NCBI RefSeq assembly: GCF_028453695.1
Contig: NC_135776.1
Location: 8,440,663 to 8,504,662 of the forward strand
From: Augochlora pura
Taxonomy: Eukaryota; Arthropoda; Insecta; Hymenoptera; Halictidae
Reading direction: 5' to 3'
Length of the DNA: 64,000 nt
Below are positions 60,401 to 64,000 of the stretch, piece by piece; position 1 is the stretch's first letter; each line of letters begins with the position of its first letter. The notes below the pieces were generated by a model. The model was not told the DNA's origin and did not search any database. It was given only the letters and a program-made list of their open reading frames with translations. Position numbers and translations under genes: made by a program.

Positions 60401-60482
60401 TCTTTGTCGAGCGATAATATCAGCGGACGTTCTAAACCGTCTATGCTGGCTGCGACGGTGCTGAAGAGCAGCAGGAACGTAC
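57431..60482 (-). CDS. Receptor PTP exon: signal-peptide core and mucin-like ectodomain
   Basis: This 3,052-bp exon is open throughout, giving about 1,016 residues in an otherwise AT-rich region. The acceptor is ctgtttcag before 60482, and the first residues, TFLLLFSTVAAS, form a signal-peptide core; the start Met must lie in an upstream exon. The donor is AGAG|GTGAGT at 57430, leaving two bases of a codon. The body is dominated by Ser, Thr, Glu, Pro, Ala and Asn, has no recognised Ig or FN3 domain, and has about 25 N-X-S/T sequons plus dense Thr/Ser clusters, so heavy N- and O-glycosylation is expected. A short repeat (PALNESRPALNETEP) lies near residue 160. The last 45 residues are less biased (GTWNEICPKIDALK) and look folded. 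An ATG-like start in the middle of the first codons is only a TTG at 60384. GC content is far above the surroundings. Confidence 0.88.
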
Positions 60483-61393
60483 CTGAAACAGAGACGGTAT
60501 TGATCTCGTTGAGATGTTCCTTCGCTGCTGTATGGTGCTGTTGCTGTCGATAATGTGGTAACGGGGAAACAATGTTTCGATATTGACACTATTTTGATCG
60601 TAATTTTATGCATAAAAGTTTTGGCCAAAAGGTGGCCCAGCATTATTACAGCTGCTAAATTAGGGCCCCAAAATTAGTGCCCAGTACTAATATTCTTTAT
60701 GACACAAGCGGGCCTAGCCGGTTATTTATGAGCTTAGGACTTTTGGCTAACATCTGGCATGCAATTTAGATTTAAATTACTTGTCCTGCCGAGAGAACGC
60801 ATACTTTATTACATAACTTTAAGATTCGCTTCTCTCGGCCTCAATAACCAAGAAGTATCATAAAAAAAAGCAAGTTCCGAAGGGTAAGTTCCCATATTAG
60901 TTTACAACAGGGGCCAGCCGTAATCACACCTGGAGGAATTTCCTGTCTTTGTTAAAATATCGCTGTCGCTCCCACCTTCCTGTACCAGCAACTTCCCAAA
61001 AGGACGCGCTAAGGCGCAAAGGAAGGGTGCCTTCTTGAAACAGACTCGCCGATTGGTTATTGCCAAAATCATGAAAAACCAATCAGCGAGTATTAGAAAT
61101 GCGTGAGAGCATCACCATCGCCTAAATATAGGTCACGCTCTTCTTGTTTAAATTAAATAAGATTTTATTTATTTTATTTGTGTAATTTATGAAGATCCTA
61201 TTTGTAGCACAGGAATTTAATGAAATAAGCACCGGCGAATATAAGATATAAATATGAAAATTCACACACTGTTGTATTTGTTATACATTAATTTTCATTT
61301 AATATATAAAATACAACGTTATTCTACGCGTTTCGACTGTCGGATTTGGGTCCGGTAAGATGTTCCACCGATTTACGCTGGGCGACGAACATG
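60483..61393 (-). other. Upstream intron of the receptor PTP gene; no exon identified
   Basis: The signal peptide is interrupted at 60482, so this is intron. A minus frame 60643-60296 overlaps the acceptor in another frame and is not coding. No convincing ATG exon ending in a phase-1 donor was found. Confidence 0.6.
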
Positions 61394-61641
61394 TTAACCC
61401 TTTGCACTCGAAACCATTTTAACTCAATTCAATATAATATATCTGACCTATAGTATTTTCATTTTACATAATTTATTGTATTTTACGCATATGAAATTGA
61501 GTTTCGCGACTCATATACCAATAAGACTCTTAATAGTTTTCTTTTTAAAGATAAACGTAGATGACAATGTAAAAATTACTTTGGACTATGATGCAATTTT
61601 TAGCGGTACTTTAGAGTCATCACTCGAGTATAAAGGGTTAA
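61394..61641. mobile_element. TTAA-flanked inverted-repeat element, family B
   Basis: Ends TTAAccctttgcactcgaa and cactcgagtataaaggg with TTAA. 248 bp, noncoding. The 160-codon plus frame that starts at 61476 begins inside this element and runs into the mariner relic, so it is a chimera of repeats. Confidence 0.85.
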
Positions 61642-61737
61642 TTGACAAAGTAGTTATCTGTTCGAAAGATCTTTTTCAGCTGTACAACACTGTTATATTC
61701 CCTTTATCGAATGATTTAATTTTTCGCGAGTTTTTCG

Positions 61738-61990
61738 GGTTAGAAATGAAATATCCTGGAGGCAAACGTCAGCATTTTTGGTATTTTCTTCGCTTTTCAT
61801 TGAGGTCGAAAAATTGCCGAAGCAGCTCGGGACATCTGCATCGCGTACGAAAAGGGTGTCATAGCTGTGGGTCTGCTGCACAGAAATGGTTCGCACAGTT
61901 AAAGAAAGGCAACTTTGATCTCAACGACACGCTGCGCACCGGTCGACCTTCAGAATAACGACCACGATGAAAAGCGAAAAATGGCAGATG
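61738..61990 (+). pseudogene. Mariner transposase N-terminal fragment, frameshifted
   Basis: The translation in two frames gives a relic of the mariner DNA-binding region: RQHFWYFLRFSLRSK in one, IAEAARDICIAYEKG in the next, and QKWFAQLKKGNFDLNDTLRT plus GRPSE in the first again. These correspond to the helix-turn-helix and the W-F and GRPSE motifs of mariner transposases. At least one frameshift near 61815-61870 and a stop after GRPSE break it, and the catalytic domain is absent. Confidence 0.85.
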
Positions 61991-62770
61991 CCTAAAATAC
62001 TGATTTGTGCTTCCTGGATGTTCCATTTCTGAGCCTCAAAAATGATGAAAAATTAAATTATTCGAAAAGGCGAATATAACAGTTTTGTAGAGCCGAAAGA
62101 GGTCTTTTGAGTAGCTTACTTTGCTAATTTATTAACCCAATAGAGAATTTGAGTAATATATTTATTGCTACGTTGATATATATTTATTAGAGATTATTTA
62201 ATTAGCTTGTAATTCTAACTTAATAATAAATAATAATAAACGTAATCGTACATGGTTCACCTTGATATTAGTAATAATAGAAAAATATTATCACCTTCAT
62301 TTTATTACTTTTATTAGAAACGAATATAACTAAACGAAGTAATATTATAAACTTAACAACAATAATAAAAACATTTTACCAATTTAAGCATTTTAACCAA
62401 ATTCTTTGCTTATCCAATATCGCAGTTTTTATAAATTTCGCGAATGAAAACTATTACTTCTTTGTAGATAATCTTTTCTCAGTATAGAATAAGGAAAGTA
62501 ATGCTGAAAAATGTATAGTGCTGAAAATGATGTTCCCGTTAATATTCGGATACTTTTAAATCCGTAATAACTTTTTGAGGATCAAACGAATGAATTTTTT
62601 TTACAAGACAGAAGGACTAGTATATTACACAAAGTGAACAAAACAAACTAAAATATTTTTTTTTCTTAACCTTTTTATCTGAGCTTATAATGAAAATTTA
62701 AACATTGCGTTTTGCAGATCTCAGTAAGTTATTGACATTTATATGTAATTATAGTTATAATTATTAAATA
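61991..62770. other. AT-rich stretch without a recognised gene
   Basis: Nothing supportable beyond low-complexity AT sequence. Confidence 0.6.
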
Positions 62771-62776
62771 TTATGA

Positions 62777-62782
62777 CATATA

Positions 62783-62842
<60 letters not shown>
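62777..62842. repeat. (TA)n microsatellite
   Basis: About 30 TA units with one TG interruption near the start. Confidence 0.97.
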
Positions 62843-62845
<3 letters not shown>

Positions 62846-63459
62846 TTACAAATATGTATATTTATATTTAAAATCGTTTAAAACCTATCACGCGATATTA
62901 TGATTCTTAATGTTACAATTCAATGATGTTATATCATTGAATTCGTTACATTAAAATCCAATATACTATTATACTACATTATCATATTAAAATTCAATCA
63001 ACTATATTCACTCTGTTACCAAACATATTTTTAAAACATACAAAATGTAGAAAGTAAGAATACATTACACAGAACTCCGCGCTAAATACAAAATGAAACT
63101 AAACCTCCACGATAACCTTAATAACAGCAAACAAATAGGACGAGTTATCTCGTTCGTGAAAAATTCAAGCCTACACAGTAAACTCTAATATCCCCAACTA
63201 AAAGTCGTCGCTAATTACCGCAAGTGTAGTTGATGCGACGTAAAATACTATTTAAAAAAAAAAGAATGCATTTTTAGAATGGCCTAATGATGACCTAAAT
63301 TTCTATCCCATTGAAATACCTATTTTTTTAACCTGATATGCATTTGCATAAACATCCGCAGTCTAATAACGAACTTCCCTCAAGTTGCATTTAAATCGGC
63401 AACACTTGTTAATAGGAAAAGTTGCGCGTGAGAAACGTATATCGATTATCATCTGCGAC

Positions 63460-63900
63460 AACAAACAGGGCAGGTTTTCACGTGGCGGCCAAGTAAAACC
63501 GCGAGCGCAGCGCGGCCGAAGCTTTTAATGGATTTAAAAACCGGTTAACCGAGTATTATTCAGCCAGTTTCATGGCAATTCATGAGACTCTATGATATAT
63601 TTTGCGGCGCAGTCTGCGTTGCAACGGGCGCAAAAATGCATATGCATCAGTGTACTTGTGTGCATGTGCGTGTGTGTGTGTGTGTGCTCTCGTGCCTCTG
63701 AATGCTAAGCAGGCCTCGGGATTATGCGGAAGATTCAAGTATGCGTACCTGATCTCTGCGTATGCGGTCGAGTTACGTGAAAACACGTGCGATTGTATAA
63801 ACTTATGCTCCGCGCGCGATGGTCACGATGTTGCGAGGCGATCGAAACGCGTTTTCGAATATCGAGCAACGCGGTACACGTGATTTATGACAGAAACTAT
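63460..63900. promoter_or_regulatory. CpG-rich patch, possible promoter or first-exon region
   Basis: The sequence from gtggcggccaag to cgcgagcgcagcgcggccg and onward to gatcgaaacgcg is clearly richer in CpG than anything else outside the large ectodomain exon. A (GT)n run lies at 63663-63688. A minus-strand gatcag|gtacgc at about 63745 could be a splice donor. It is the best candidate in the window for the 5' end of the receptor PTP gene, but there is no direct proof. Confidence 0.3.
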
Positions 63901-64000
63901 ACTGTGACCTACAAGAGTGTTCGCATGCCTTTTAAAATACAATAACTGGAGTAAATGACTTGAATTTTGTTTTAGCTGACAAAAAGATTTATTTAATATA

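Larger units (their letters stand above)
32971..60482 (-). other. Receptor-type protein tyrosine phosphatase gene (span of visible exons)
   Basis: Seven exons on the minus strand join in one frame: 60482-57431, 56494-56296, 52253-52140, 44434-44267, 42198-41956, 37817-37551, 33363-32971. Introns are GT-AG; the first junction seen splits a codon AG|G, and all later junctions fall between codons. The joined product is at least 1,477 residues: signal peptide, about 1,000 residues of Ser/Thr-rich ectodomain, a membrane-proximal region, one transmembrane helix, a basic juxtamembrane stretch and a single PTP domain. Known for the family: such receptors dephosphorylate tyrosines on cytoplasmic partners at the plasma membrane, often in axon guidance or epithelial contacts. 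The substrate here is unknown. The first exon is not identified. I did not decide the orthologue; the Drosophila receptors CG42327 and Ptp36E are candidates to test, suggested from memory. Confidence 0.9.

Noticed and set aside
61476..61958. 160-codon plus-strand frame as a gene
   Set aside because: Its first half lies in a TTAA element and its second half in a frameshifted mariner fragment, so it is a chance fusion of repeats.
1..64000. CRISPR array, prokaryotic operon or phage content
   Set aside because: The tandem repeats lack unique spacers of constant length, and introns, splice sites and mariner relics show a eukaryotic, animal genome.

Overview
The window is AT-rich eukaryotic DNA, roughly 30% GC by eye, with one 100-base assembly gap at 8454-8553. 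It carries short GC-richer exons, long introns, and a load of mariner relics and short TTAA-flanked inverted-repeat elements. Together with the mariner leader sequence, this suggests an insect, most likely a hymenopteran (bee, ant or wasp). That assignment is inference and was not searched.

One gene is clearly supported. It lies on the minus strand between about 60.5 kb (5' side) and 32.97 kb (3' end) and encodes a receptor-type protein tyrosine phosphatase. Seven coding exons with compatible splice phases can be joined: 60482-57431 (signal-peptide core plus a Ser/Thr/Glu-rich, mucin-like ectodomain of about 1,000 residues), 56494-56296 (membrane-proximal ectodomain), 52253-52140 (transmembrane helix), 44434-44267 (basic juxtamembrane segment), 42198-41956, 37817-37551 and 33363-32971 (one PTP domain). 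The first exon, with the start codon, is not identified. The P-loop is intact (HCSPGTGRTG), but the general-acid Asp of the WPD loop is replaced by Val (WPV), so the catalytic status is the main biological question here.

Region by region: 1-33 kb is gene-poor and lies beyond the 3' end of the phosphatase gene. It holds a 152-bp tandem repeat (0.6-1.2 kb), many minisatellites with periods of about 33-60 bp, several families of TTAA-flanked elements (18.3, 23.1, 24.2, 25.6, 26.4, 26.7 and 30.6 kb, plus a degenerate one at 9.0 kb), and a long-armed inverted-repeat element at 20.0-20.4 kb. At 24.2-24.7 kb one TTAA element sits inside another at an exact TTAA. From 33 to 60.5 kb the gene's introns contain mariner leader relics (36.5 and 41.4 kb), minisatellites (34.6-35.1, 37.0-37.5, 46.8-47.7 kb), a near-perfect palindrome (51.5 kb) and other terminal-inverted-repeat elements. 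From 60.5 to 64 kb is intron 1 or the upstream region, with a TTAA element, a broken mariner transposase fragment, a long TA microsatellite and a CpG-rich segment at 63.46-63.9 kb that could be a promoter.

I found no tRNA, rRNA, CRISPR or second convincing protein-coding gene. Several GC-richer patches with modest open frames are described as unresolved.
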